From Capra hircus (Eukaryota > Chordata > Mammalia > Artiodactyla > Bovidae): DNA of 64,000 bases. Under the pieces are notes generated by a model. The model saw only the letters and a list, made by a program, of their open reading frames with translations. It was not told the origin of the DNA and did no database searches. Shown here in pieces: positions 46,276 to 56,521 of this stretch. Every line of letters starts with the position of its first letter. Position 1 is the first letter of the stretch. Made by a program: the position numbers and the translations under genes. The stretch covers positions 75,285,713 to 75,349,712 of the forward strand of contig NC_030816.1 of NCBI RefSeq assembly GCF_001704415.2. The letters are read 5' to 3'.

Positions 46276-46515
46276 ATTATGCTTACCCTCTTCTGAACAG
46301 AGAGACCGAAGTCCTTCAGTTACAGAGTGGGACATAGGGTGAACATTCCCCCTTTCTGTTCTCCTTTACCTTACCAGTAATGTTTTTCACTGCCTGTACT
46401 CCTTACATCTTGGGGATACATCCCTCCCTGTTGGGTTTGGGGAACCATTTCCCTGGGGCCCCTGTGTAGCTGTACTTGGCAACTCATCTCAAATGCTACC
46501 TGCTCTGTTGTTTAG

Positions 46516-46562
46516 GAGGAGCCGCAGGTGGTGGATATGCCCAGGTCATCCCTATGGAGGAG
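46516..46562 (+). CDS. MTHFD1L: MTHFD1L exon (in-window exon 12), ligase signature
   Basis: The smallest exon here, 47 bp, phase 1 to phase 0: GA completes Gly 388, then GAAGGGYAQVIPMEE (residues 389-403). Acceptor tctgttgtttag, donor gtaaga. Joined to the previous exon it completes GVKGGAAGGGY, the formate-tetrahydrofolate ligase signature, followed by the conserved VIPMEE. Skipping it would shift the frame and destroy the active site. Confidence 0.98.
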
Positions 46563-47899
46563 GTAAGATTTCAAAGAGATACGTGTCTTATGTCACTGTT
46601 TTTCCCTCCTGGAACCTTTAGACCCATAGTACTTTATCCTCCAACCCAAAGTCATAAAGGCTTTGAAAACCAGAAATGTTTGCATGACTCATTTGGGAGC
46701 AAAACCTGACATTTACTGTTAGGAGCTTCTTGTGGATTTTGTCTCTGCTGCTTGTTGTAAATATTCATATATTTTTCTGCAGAAATACTGTTTTTGATTC
46801 ATGGATGCTGACTGGGACCTTGCTTGGAATGCTTTATAAATAGATTATGTACATCACACTACCTTTCTGCATTCCAAAAAATTCTGAGTCCCAAAACCCA
46901 CCTCAGGGTTCTGGGTGAGAAGATGCAGGGCTGTATCTCCATCTGTTATTTTGCTGAATTCAGGAAGGCTGGACTCTTCACCTCTGTGGATTGAGACTGC
47001 AAAATCAAATCCAGCCAGCCGTCTGTATCCCCAGGTTCCACATCCATGGTTTTTAACAGTTGCAGCTTGAAAATAGAAAAAAAAATTTGTCCAGAAATTC
47101 CAAAAAGCAAAACTTGAATTTAATATACTCTGGCAGCTATTTCCATAACATTTACTTGGTATTGGGTATTTATGATAAGTATTCTCCTGATGATTTAGAT
47201 TATAATGGAGGATGTGTGTATGTTTATATACAAATATACCCTATTGGACATAAGGGACTTTGAGGGTCTGGTTTTTGGTATCTGCAGGAGTCCTGAAACC
47301 AATTTCCCATGGCGGGATGACCATAGTTCCAAGGAAGAATGGTCCAAAAGCGGCAATGGTGTCAATTCTGTTTTCTCCAAGATCACTTTCTTACACCCTG
47401 CATAACTCTTGCTGGTCCCCTGGATCTAACCCATAACCAGGTCCCATCAGTTCCACTCTTCGCATCAGCCTCTTGGGTCAGGTCCTAAGAAGCCTTCCTA
47501 AACCCGTGTCTGAGCAGGTTACTTTCCTGCTATGTTTGTCTCAACAGGGACTCCACTGACTGTCCAGCACGGCATAGCCCCTCCCCGTGTGCTTATGTTC
47601 CCCAGCCACCCGCCCTCTCAACTTCCCACACACCACACTCTCTCTCTCCACCCTGTTAAGCTCCTTGGATTCCTGCTCTCCTGTCTCTTGGTTCCAAGTC
47701 TGGAAGGTTTTTCCCTTCCTTTCCTGCCCTCCCTGCCCAGCTCACACATCCAGCTTCTATTCCATCCCTCCGACACATCTCTTCCTTCTCTGCATTTACT
47801 TTCCTGTGGTCCCCTAGCCATGGGGAGTTGGAGCCCACAGGCCTCAGCACTTAGCAGCATGCCCAGCACTAAGGAGTATTTGTTGTTTTTGCTGAAGGA

Positions 47900-48129
47900 C
47901 AAAAATCTGTCTGTCTGTACTTAGTCGCTGAGCTGTGTCTAGCTCTTTGTAACCCCATGGACTGTAGCCCACCAGGCTCCTCTGTCCATGGGGTTTCCCT
48001 GGCAAAAATACCAAAGGGGGTTGCCATTTCTTCCTCCAGGGATCTTCCCAGCTCAGGGATCAAACTCATATCTCCTTCATCTCCTACATGAGCAGATGGT
48101 TTCTTTACCACCAAACCACTTGGAAAGCC
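47900..48129 (-). mobile_element. Bov-tA SINE with target-site duplication
   Basis: Minus-strand copy: tacttagtcgctgagctgtg, ggactgtagcccaccaggct, ttcttcctccagggatcttc, ending aaaccacttggaaagcc. Flanks ttttgctgaagga (47887-47899) and ttttgttgaagga (48130-48142), one mismatch in 13. Confidence 0.9.
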
Positions 48130-48148
48130 TTTTGTTGAAGGAATAGTT

Positions 48149-48175
48149 GTTTTTTTTTGTTTGTTTGTTTGTTTT
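48149..48175. repeat. T-rich (GTTT)n tract
   Basis: A T run followed by four to five GTTT units next to the Bov-tA. Confidence 0.9.
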
Positions 48176-49370
48176 AACCCATGGAGACATCAGCACCGTG
48201 GAAACTGGAGGGAAATTTTGGCTGGTCTCTAAATGTCGGAGGTGGGAATGAGAACGAATAGTCCGAGGTTTTGCAGAGAAGAAGAGCCCTGGGCCCCACA
48301 TCTGCAGGGGCATGAGTAATATTCACAAGCCGGGCATCGTCAGAGCTGGGGCCAGGTTGGGGGTGCAGTGTAAGGAACGTGGCCTGGTGAGCAGCTGAGG
48401 ATTTTGCTGTTGAGGATGGAAATAGCCTCGGTGTTCTCTGTCATGTGCCTATGCCAATAGAGGTGTAAGATAGTTAGGGCTATCTTATGATAGCTGAGTC
48501 GGTGAAACACGGGTAATTTATTCTTGAATTCAAGGACCTCCAGTGTCTTCTCCATCTATCCATCCTCAGCTCTGAGCAGAGTGCCTGCTAGAGTACCTGT
48601 ATTACTTGTTCAGAAATTAATTTCTTTTTTAGAAAGCTACTTGTATATGTTTTCAAATGATTGCTTCTTTACAAAAGTGAAAATCTGGAAGCAACTTAAA
48701 TAAAAAATTTTGTTATATATGCATGACTCTACAGCCCCTGTGAACAGTAGCCATACATAAACAAGATGATTACACAATGCTTTTTTCTTTGCGTCTTTAT
48801 TTTTTAAATTATGAAAATATGATAGTACATTTACAAGAGACTTGGACAATATTACAAACTTGGAACAAAGTTACATATAGTTCTACAATATAGTACAGTT
48901 ATTTTTTAAGTAGATAAATTAAGGTTTTTAGTTGGAGTTTTAATATCAAACTCTCAAAAATTAATAGAATGAATATACAGAGAAGTAGAAGGATATACTA
49001 GACCTGAAAAGCTATAAACCAGTTCAGTGTAATTAAGATTTATACAATTTTCACACAACAGTAGGATACAAATTTTATTTAAGTTCCATAGACTGTAAAC
49101 TAGGAGTTACTGGAACATATCCAGGGACATAACAGCAGGTGCAAAAATTTCATGGTGTGAAGGTATTGAAATCATACAAAGGTTCTCTTATCAACATAAA
49201 GAGATACTGTGTTGTAAAAATAAATAATCAGGGAATTAACATGTGATGCAGTATTATTAACTAAAGTACAGATTTTGTTCAAATTTCACAAAATTTAATG
49301 CTGATGTCCATTATTTATTTTCATACCTCATTCAAGATTCCAGATCATATTTAATTGCATTGAGCAGCTA

Positions 49371-49968
49371 TCAGTTCAGTTCAGTTCAGTTGCTCAGTCA
49401 TGTCCGACTCTTTGCGACCCCATGAATTGCAACACGCCAGGCCTCCCTGTCCATCACCAACTCCCGGAGTTCATCAAACTCAAGTCCATCGAGTCGGTGA
49501 TGCCATCCAGCCATCTCATCCCCTGTCATCCCCTTCTCCTCCTGCCCCCAATCCTTCCCAGCATCAGAGTCTTTTCCAATGAGTCAACTCTTCCCATGAG
49601 GTGGACAAAGTACTGGAGTTTCAGCTTCAGCATCATTGCTTCCAAAGAGCACCCAGGGCTGATCTCCTTCAGAATGGACTGGTTGGATCTCCTTGTTGTC
49701 CAAGGGACTCTCAAGAGTCTTCTCCATCACCACAGTTCAAAAGCATCAATTCTTCGGCGCTCAGCTTTCTTCACAGTCCAACTCTTGCATCCATACATGA
49801 CCACTGGAAAAACCATAGCCTTGACTAGACGGACCTTTGTTGGCAAAGTAATGTCTCTGCTTTTGAATATGCTATCTAGGTTGGTCATAACTTTCCTTCC
49901 AAGGAGTAAGCGTCTTTTAATTTCATTGCTGCAGTCACCATCTGCAGTGATTTTGGAGCCCCAAAATA
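49371..49968 (-). mobile_element. BovB LINE, 3' end with readable ORF2 C-terminus
   Basis: Minus-strand copy from about 49968 (GSKITADGDCSNEIKRRLLL) through KSRDITLPTKVRLVKAMVFP and KEISPGCSLEAMMLKLKLQY to the 3' tail cagttcagttcagttcagtt at 49373-49392. Only a frameshift near 49720 interrupts the coding part. The cleanest BovB in the window, hence probably one of the youngest; 5'-truncated and immobile. Confidence 0.95.
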
Positions 49969-50840
49969 GCTGCATGCAACAAATTTTGATAAATTTTCTT
50001 TTCATTTTTCTACTATGATAAATATTTTCTAATTTTCCTTGTTATGGCTTCTTAGATACACCCATTACTTAATAGCGGACATTTAATTTCCAAATACATG
50101 GGATTTTAAAAGTATCTTTGATATCAATTTCTCATTTTGACACTAATTTCTCATTTAAAAGCTTTGTTCTCTTCTATCACCCCCTGTATTTTTTCAGTCT
50201 TCTGACTTTATTGAAGGTTTCAATGGCTAAGTCAAAAATTTCTCTTCGTAAATGTCACATTACACTTGAAAATATGTGGGTTGTTTTCAAATATCTTTTG
50301 ATATTGATCTCTACAATATGTTTTTAAAGAAAGAAGTTAACAAATTACAAATGTGCTGATTCTACATGTAATCATGTGTGTGCCTAAGATTAGAAGAAAA
50401 ATAACAGAAATACAAAGTTACGACGGTGATACGTTTTTTTCTCTTTCTTTGGCTGTCTCATTTCGTATTTTTCTGTTTCTACTGTGTGTTTTCTTCCCTG
50501 CCATATTGCCAAGTACATTTGATATGATACTATTTTCCTAATTATAAAACAGTACATAAAAGTACGTGAAAAAAGAAAACCAAAATAAGGAAACCAATCA
50601 TTAACTCCACCAGAATTGTTCCCCTCTTAACCTGAAAAAAGAAAGATTTCCAATAGAAAGTCTGTTCTTCGTTGTCAAGTGGAAAATCCCGACATTAGTT
50701 TTTCTGCTTTAGGCTTTGTAAAACATACCTAACCACTGTAGGGGTGTGTAATTAGCATATTATTTTGTTTATTCAGAAAGCCCTTCAATACTGTGGATGG
50801 TAGTTGGAAGCAAGTTAGATGTTTTCATTTCATTTTCTAG

Positions 50841-50948
50841 TTCAACCTTCATCTTACTGGGGACATCCACGCCATTACCGCTGCCAATAATTTGCTGGCT
50901 GCCGCTATCGACGCAAGGATTTTGCATGAAAACACTCAAACAGATAAG
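50841..50948 (+). CDS. MTHFD1L: MTHFD1L exon (in-window exon 13)
   Basis: The 108-bp phase 0/0 exon encodes FNLHLTGDIHAITAANNLLA and AAIDARILHENTQTDK (residues 404-439). Acceptor tcattttctag, donor gtgaga. FNLHLTGDIHAITAANNL is among the most conserved stretches of all formate-tetrahydrofolate ligases, contributing to the substrate site. Confidence 0.98.
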
Positions 50949-51782
50949 GTGAGATAGGCCCCTTATTGGCTATTTTGGGCATTTTACCCTGGGAGTTCCG
51001 GATTAAGGCGTTCATGGAAAAACTTTCGGAGTCTCCAAGTCGTCTGAAATCCTATTCAAAATTTTGTGAATTAAATATGTGTCCGTCCTTCTCAAAGAGA
51101 GAATCTACTTCAGTCAGATTCTCAAATGAGTTTCTGACCACTGCCAAGTTAATGGGAGAATTCTACCAGTTATACTTTTTAAGCTAAATTCTCTTCGTTT
51201 TGCCCATAGGTATAATCTCTGGTCTGTACTAAGGGAATTGGATTCTTTTTAAGATTCCCATGTTAGAGGCAGCTAGTCTGAATGCCCTGTTAAACATGTC
51301 AGACCTCCGTTTTGGATTAGGGTATACAGTCTGAGATGTAGCTCACACAGGGGACACAGTACCAGATGCTAATTCCTCATAGATGCTAGTTCCTCATAGA
51401 CATAGGATGTGGATAAAAGTGGGAATTTTTGGTGTATTTCTCAAAAGTCCTGATCCTTCAATTAAACCCACTCCCTAGTGAGTTCTTGAAGTTGAAGGCA
51501 GCTATAGAGATAAATTTTAATTTGATAGTTAAAAGGCTGTAGATCAAGAAATATTTTCATGCAAGCTCTTTACAATGTGCATTATTTCAGATCTAGTTTA
51601 GATTTAGTAAAATGACAAAACTTAAGTCTAAATTGTTTACATTAGCCAAGAATTTTAATAGGGTCTCTAATCCAAACATTTTGGTTATAAATGTAATGAA
51701 CTTTGTCATATTCTGTAAATTGTCCACATTCATGGTTGGCCCTTAAACTTGTGTGAGTTTTGTTTTTGTTTTGTGTTTTTAG
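50949..51782 (+). other. MTHFD1L: intron 13 (834 bp)
   Basis: No repeat or gene recognised. Acceptor tttgtgtttttag. Confidence 0.85.
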
Positions 51783-51857
51783 GCCCTGTATAATCGACTG
51801 GTTCCTTCAGTGAATGGTGTTCGAGAATTTTCAAAAATTCAACTTGCTCGACTGAAA
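51783..51857 (+). CDS. MTHFD1L: MTHFD1L exon (in-window exon 14)
   Basis: The 75-bp phase 0/0 exon encodes ALYNRLVPSVNGVREFSKIQ and LARLK (residues 440-464). Acceptor gtgtttttag, donor gtaagt (consensus). It continues the ligase domain; ALYNRLVP.VNG corresponds to ALFNRLVPSVNG in MTHFD1. Confidence 0.97.
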
Positions 51858-51962
51858 GTAAGTTTCCAGTGAATGGTTCTTTAACAAAAAAATACCCTGG
51901 AAACAAATAAAAAAATTGAAACCAGAAATCTTGAACTCGATTTGAGTTCTGGTTTTCAGATA

Positions 51963-52033
51963 CCTTATATATATGTGTGTATATATATATAATAGATTAT
52001 ATATATATATAATAGGTTATGTATATATATCTC
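51963..52033. repeat. TA-rich microsatellite
   Basis: Interrupted (TA)n with the sub-repeat tatatatataatag/ttat occurring twice; includes a gtgtgta interruption. Confidence 0.92.
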
Positions 52034-52044
52034 TCTTAAAAAGC

Positions 52045-52195
52045 CAGAACAGTGTAGCAGAGATTGCATGGAGCTAGATGCCTGAGGCCTGGATCCTGCA
52101 CCAAAAAGCTGGTGAACAAATTACTTCTCGCTTGTAGATGTCAGCATCTTCATCTATAAAATGAGAGGACCACTTTGCTGAGAACGTTTGTCAAC
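52045..52195 (+). repeat. probable MIR
   Basis: agagattgcatggagctaga, gtgaacaaattacttctcgc, cagcatcttcatctataaaa follow MIR order. Confidence 0.5.
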
Positions 52196-52589
52196 CAACA
52201 AATGAGGATGGCCAAGAGTCTTTTCTATAACATGTTTTAACTTTCTAGGGAAGCCTTTGAAAATTCATCTATTTCAGTTTTTATTGCAGGAAGATACTAA
52301 GATTGTATTTGTGGATGTGCTCTTAATTCTTATCCATTTTGCCATTTTCTACTTGCTTCTATTTGCTACTTAACATTCTACGAATCACATAGATTTTCCC
52401 CTTGCTTTTTTTCAGAAATGAAAAAATAACTTTAATTTACAACCATTAATTGGTGGAATTGGTTTAAAAAATTTATCCCCTAGCTTCTTACTAAACCAAG
52501 TTCAATTTCTTGAGAATACACAATATACTATCCTCAGCAACTCCAACATTTATAGAGTTTCTGTTTCCTACATTCTTTTCTTATACTTT

Positions 52590-52798
52590 GTGGTTGTCTA
52601 ATCGCTAAGTCGTGGCAGACTCTTTGCAAACCCATAGACTGTAGCCCACCAGGCTGCTCTGTCCAGTGGGATTTCCCAGGCAAGAATAGTTGAGTGAGTT
52701 TTCATTTGCTTCTCCAGGGGATCTTCCTGACCCAGGGATCAAACCTGCCTCTCTGTATTGGCAGGCACGTTCTTAGCACTGAGCCACCAGGGCAGCCC
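52590..52798 (-). mobile_element. Bov-tA SINE
   Basis: Minus-strand copy: ttgtctaatcgctaagtcgt, agactgtagcccaccaggct, cttctccaggggatcttcct, ending gagccaccagggcagccc. Diverged; no clear duplication. Confidence 0.87.
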
Positions 52799-53277
52799 TA
52801 AGAAAGGCTTATCACAATAAATAATAGAAAGACAGGCAGTCTTAGACTGTGTCCCTTAAGCGGAAGTCAAAATGTTCTTCAGCCCGGAACCAGTCTACTC
52901 AGGTTCTTTCCTTCTGGTTAGAGATTAAATTCCACAGTCAGGACTGAGTTCCAAGTATTTCTTCTTAACTTAACCAGGGTGGCTGGCATGTGGCAGACTC
53001 TTATATACTATCAAAAAGCACTTTCTTAAAGTGTTTCCTTTGTAGAAAGAAATGCATTTAAAGTTTTCTAATGGAAATAGAAATGACTTGAAAACATAGA
53101 CATAAAACTTAAATTTGGGGGATTTGTATCAGAAAAGAAGAATTAATGGACCCAAGCATTAATTAGATGGACAGTTTACGCCCCTTCTGAGCGCAGCATG
53201 AGGTGACCACGTAACCTGAGGTCACTACGGGCAACGCAACACTTGTTCTTTGTATATCATCACCTGCACTGTCACCT

Positions 53278-53397
53278 CTTAAGAGTTTGAGCAATCTCCA
53301 GGAGATGGAGAAGGACAGGGAAGCCTGGCGTGCTGCAGTCCACGGGGTCACAAAGACTAGGACACGACTGAGCGACTAAACAACAATAACAATTACA
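53278..53397 (+). mobile_element. BovB LINE, extreme 3' terminus
   Basis: Only the last 120 bp: gagcaatctccaggagatgg, gaagcctggcgtgctgcagt, ggacacgactgagcgactaa, with an A-rich caacaataacaatta tail. Confidence 0.85.
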
Positions 53398-53473
53398 AAT
53401 ATCCGTGTCTTCCATTTAGGGCGTGTTTGGATTCCGACATTTATTTATGAGTTGGCCTAACCTGCAATTTACT

Positions 53474-53669
53474 GGCTTCCATGGTAGCTCAGAGGTTAAA
53501 GCGTCTGCCAGGTTCGATCCCTGGGTTGGGAAGATCCCCTGGAGAAGGAAATGGCAACCCACTCCAGTATTCTTGCCTGGAGAATCCCATGGAGAGAGGA
53601 GCCTGGTAGGCTACAGTCCACAGGGTCACAAAGATTTGGACATGACTGAGCAACTTCACTTTCACTTTC
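53474..53669 (+). mobile_element. Bov-tA SINE with exact 15-bp target-site duplication
   Basis: Plus-strand copy from ggcttccatggtagctcaga to gagcaacttcactttcactt; a short deletion removes part of the box region near 53510. Exact flanks aacctgcaatttact at 53459-53473 and 53670-53684. Confidence 0.95.
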
Positions 53670-53812
53670 AACCTGCAATTTACTTGAAGTTCAGCTTAGT
53701 TTTTAAAAAGGTTGTCCTAGTTATGGAGGAAGTAAAAGTAGAGACAATTTGATTGCATCTTGCTTTCTCTTCCTTCTAAAACCCATCGCATTTTGTTCTT
53801 CTTAACCACTAG

Positions 53813-53915
53813 AGACTGGGAATAAGTAAGACTGATCCGAGTGCACTGACGGAAGAGGAAATGAGGAAATTTGCCCGTCTTGACATCGACCCCTCCACCA
53901 TCACGTGGCAGAGAG
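53813..53915 (+). CDS. MTHFD1L: MTHFD1L exon (in-window exon 15)
   Basis: The 103-bp exon runs from phase 0 to phase 1 and encodes RLGISKTDPSALTEEEMRKF and ARLDIDPSTITWQR (residues 465-498), then G of Val 499. Acceptor ttaaccactag, donor gtgggt. ARLDIDP.TITWQRV is a family-wide block of the ligase domain. Confidence 0.97.
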
Positions 53916-54529
53916 GTGGGTGCTGGTGGTCGGATGGGGAGGGTGACACGTCTTCCAGCGGGTGCCCCTCAGTTGATTTCACAAACGCACGATTGTATTT
54001 CTTCCACTGTCTTCCCAGCTTGCATTGCACAATCGCTCCATTAACTCAGTCACTGTTGTTTTACCAGCCTTTCTCATCCTCGCCTCCTAGTTGGGAGAAA
54101 TATCTGTGCCCTTAGCTCATCCCAATCACCCCGCCTCTACCAGATTTCCCAGGAAAAGTACTTTCTTCCTGTCTCTTCTCTGGGCTCTTGTCTTCTGTTA
54201 GTGGGAGGACTGTCTGTGGCTCCCACTGCCTTTCGACCAGGGACCCTAATTTTAATTTCTTCCTTTCTCTTCCCTTACCAACCAGGTCTGAGCCTCTCAG
54301 AAATTTCTGTTTTCAGTGAGGAACTTTTTTCTCTTGAGTATAATGCTTCCAGCCACTGATGAGAATCCTCTCTAACACTTGAAATGCGGCATGAAGGGAC
54401 TTCCGGCCCTAACCTCCCTGTTTCCCTCTTTGCTGTGACATCCCCTCTCCACTGCCATCCCACCCCCACCCTGCTGTCTGCAAGGGTGGGATGTGGGTGG
54501 GGTGGGCAGGAAGGCATCAAATGTGGAGT

Positions 54530-54680
54530 CAGGAGCCTTAAGGGGATGTCTTCCCCCGCCACTAACTTAACTGCGTGACCCTGAGCAAAGCACATGCCTG
54601 TTCTGGCAAATGGAAATGGAGTTGATAATATATACTTCCAGGTATGTGGTACACAGCGCTTGATAAAACCTATAGAAGAG
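54530..54680 (+). repeat. probable MIR
   Basis: cgccactaacttaactgcgt, gaccctgagcaaagcacatg, gcaaatggaaatggagttga in MIR order. Confidence 0.5.
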
Positions 54681-54773
54681 TCAGATAGTGTGTATTCCTG
54701 ATCCTTCCTTTGTTGTTCTTCTCAGAGCTCGCCTCTCACCAACTTTCTCCATTTCTACACACTTTCTTTTTAA

Positions 54774-55273
54774 AGTTTATATTTTAATTGAGCCACCCTG
54801 GTGGCTCAGAGGGTAAAGCGTCTGCCTGCAACACAGGAGACCTGGGTTCGATCCTTGGGTAGGGAAGATCCCCTGGAGAAGGAAATGGCAACCCACTCCA
54901 GTATTCTTGCCTGGAGAATCCCATGGACAGAGGAGCCTGGTGGGCTACAGTCCATGGGGTCGCAGAGTCGGACACGACTGAGCGACTTCACTTTCACTTT
55001 TTCACTTTCACTTTAATTGAAGGATAATTGCTTTATAGAATTTTGTTATTTTCTGTCAAACTTTAACATGCATCAGACATAGATATACATATCTCCTCTC
55101 CTTTTTGAACCTCCCTCCCATCTCCCCCATCCCACCTCTCTAGGGTGATACAGAACCCCTGTTTGAGTTTCCAAAGACATACAGCAGGAGAGGGTGAGAT
55201 GTATGGAGAGAGTAACATGGAAACTTATATTACCATATGTCAAATAGATAGCCAACGGGAATTTGCTGTATGT
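54774..55273 (-). mobile_element. L1 3' end with 5' inversion (twin-primed), carrying a Bov-tA
   Basis: 54774-55186 is a minus-strand L1 3' end (interrupted by a Bov-tA at 54792-55011). At about 55187 the element turns round: 55187-55274 is the next L1 segment in the opposite orientation (gagagggtgagatgtatgga, ccatatgtcaaatagatagc). gacatacagca (55176-55186) and tgctgtatgtc (55264-55274) are the overlap. The whole is flanked by cacactttctttttaa (54758-54773) and cacattttctttttaa (55274-55289), one mismatch in 16. Confidence 0.88.
54792..55011 (+). mobile_element. Bov-tA SINE with exact 9-bp target-site duplication
   Basis: Plus-strand, well preserved, from gccaccctggtggctcagag to ttcactttcac. 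Exact flanks tttaattga at 54783-54791 and 55012-55020, inside the L1 tail. Confidence 0.95.
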
Positions 55274-55694
55274 CACATTTTCTTTTTAATTATGAGTAGA
55301 TGCCTGATTTATTGCAGTTACCTTTTAATAGATTTTCTTACTTCCATTTCCAACCCCCGACCACGCCGCCACCTCTGCCCCACAACTCAGTGATTTCATA
55401 GTAGAGGGTGAGATGTCCCATCACCGCCTTTCTAAGAGCCTCCATCCTGGGTGGTTGGTGCTTCACCCTCTGGCCTGGCCTTCAGGAACTCTGCCATGTG
55501 GCCATCCCCACACACACCTTTGCTTCCTGTTTGCCTCTACCCTCTGCCCCGCCCTCTGCTGGCCTATCCCACCCCATCTCCCATCTTGCCTTCCCAGACG
55601 CAGCTCAGGACCACCCCACCTGCATGAAGCTCAACTCCCGGGAATCCATTCAACCTGTTCACTACAAATTTAGCGAGATGGAAAAACAAAGACC

Positions 55695-55875
55695 AGAGAA
55701 CCTGTCTTGACTCTGTCGTTTATGAGCCGTGTAACTCTGGACAAGTGAATTACTCGCTTTCCTCATCTGTAAATGAGTCATAATAGCACCCTTTCCCTTG
55801 GGCAGCTCTAGTGGGACATGAGAGTACTTTCCAAGCCCTGAAGCACCATCCAGATGGTCATTATGGTAATAGCTG
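55695..55875 (+). repeat. MIR
   Basis: tatgagccgtgtaactctgg, acaagtgaattactcgcttt, cctcatctgtaaatgagtca. Confidence 0.65.
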
Positions 55876-56083
55876 TATGAGGTACTTTTTCTGTGTGTCT
55901 GTGTCTCCCAACTCCTAACAGAGAGTAAAATCTCTTCAGAAACTTCTGAATGTTTTTTTAAATTACCAAAGTAGTAACATTATACAGATTTTAGTACTGT
56001 ATAAAAAAATCAGAAACGTCTTACTGTGCAAATAAAACTACTATTCGTAGTTTTTCTGTGCACCTACGTTTTGTGTATAATTA

Positions 56084-56215
56084 GAATGGCAACCCATTCC
56101 AGTGTTGTTGCTTGGAGAATCCCAGGGACGAGGGAGCCTGGTGGGCTGCCGTCTCTGGGGTCGCACAGAGTCGAACATGACTGAGACAACTTAGCAGCAG
56201 CAGCAGCAGCAGCAG
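56084..56215 (+). mobile_element. Bov-A2 SINE, second unit only, with (CAG)n tail
   Basis: Begins at atggcaacccattccagtgt, shows the A2-specific cccagggacgagggagcctg and gggctgccgtctctggggtc, and ends in about eight CAG units at 56193-56215. Confidence 0.9.
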
Positions 56216-56386
56216 AGCTATAGAATTTGTATCCTACTAGTTTCATTTATATCATAATAAGATATCATTTATATCATGTTCTATTTTGTTAGTGACTGTT
56301 TGGTCATTTTAAATGGTTCCAGAAGTCTTCTGTGAATGAACTACAACCTCCTTAAACATGTATCTATTACTGAACAGACCAACATC

Positions 56387-56521
56387 ATTTTTAGTTTATT
56401 TATTATCTTTTTGGCTGTTCCATGGGGCATATGGGATCTTAGTTCCCCAACCAGGGTTTGAACCCACACTTCCTGCAGTGAAACTGCACAGCCTTAACCA
56501 CTGGACTGCCAAGGAAGTCCC
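56387..56521 (-). mobile_element. CHR-type SINE fragment
   Basis: Reversed: ttttagtttatttattatct, ggggcatatgggatcttagt, ttaaccactggactgccaag. Flanks accaacatcattttta and accatcatcactttta are roughly duplicated. Confidence 0.82.

Larger units (their letters stand above)
44202..46515 (+). other. MTHFD1L: intron 11 (2,314 bp)
   Basis: Holds a short BovB 3' end (44229-44430), a MIR, an L1 3' end (45497-45855) and a dimeric Bov-tA (45936-46275). Nothing recognised in 44431-45119, 45271-45496 or 46285-46505. Confidence 0.82.
46563..50840 (+). other. MTHFD1L: intron 12 (4,278 bp)
   Basis: Holds a Bov-tA (47900-48129), a (GTTT)n tract and a 600-bp BovB (49371-49968). 46563-47885 includes a pyrimidine-rich stretch (47580-47830) that I cannot assign; 48176-49370 and 49969-50830 are AT-rich with nothing recognised. 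Confidence 0.82.
51858..53812 (+). other. MTHFD1L: intron 14 (1,955 bp)
   Basis: Holds a TA-rich microsatellite, a MIR, a Bov-tA (52590-52798), a tiny BovB tail (53278-53397) and a young Bov-tA (53474-53669). Nothing recognised in 52196-52589 or 52799-53277. Confidence 0.85.

Noticed and set aside
47532..47924. 130-codon plus-strand ORF in pyrimidine-rich DNA
   Set aside because: Ser/Pro/Leu-rich by composition, overlapped by a minus-strand ORF and followed by a Bov-tA; no conserved domain.
49422..50018. 198-codon plus-strand ORF
   Set aside because: Its first two thirds are the antisense of a BovB ORF2 C-terminus and the rest is AT-rich intron; no gene.
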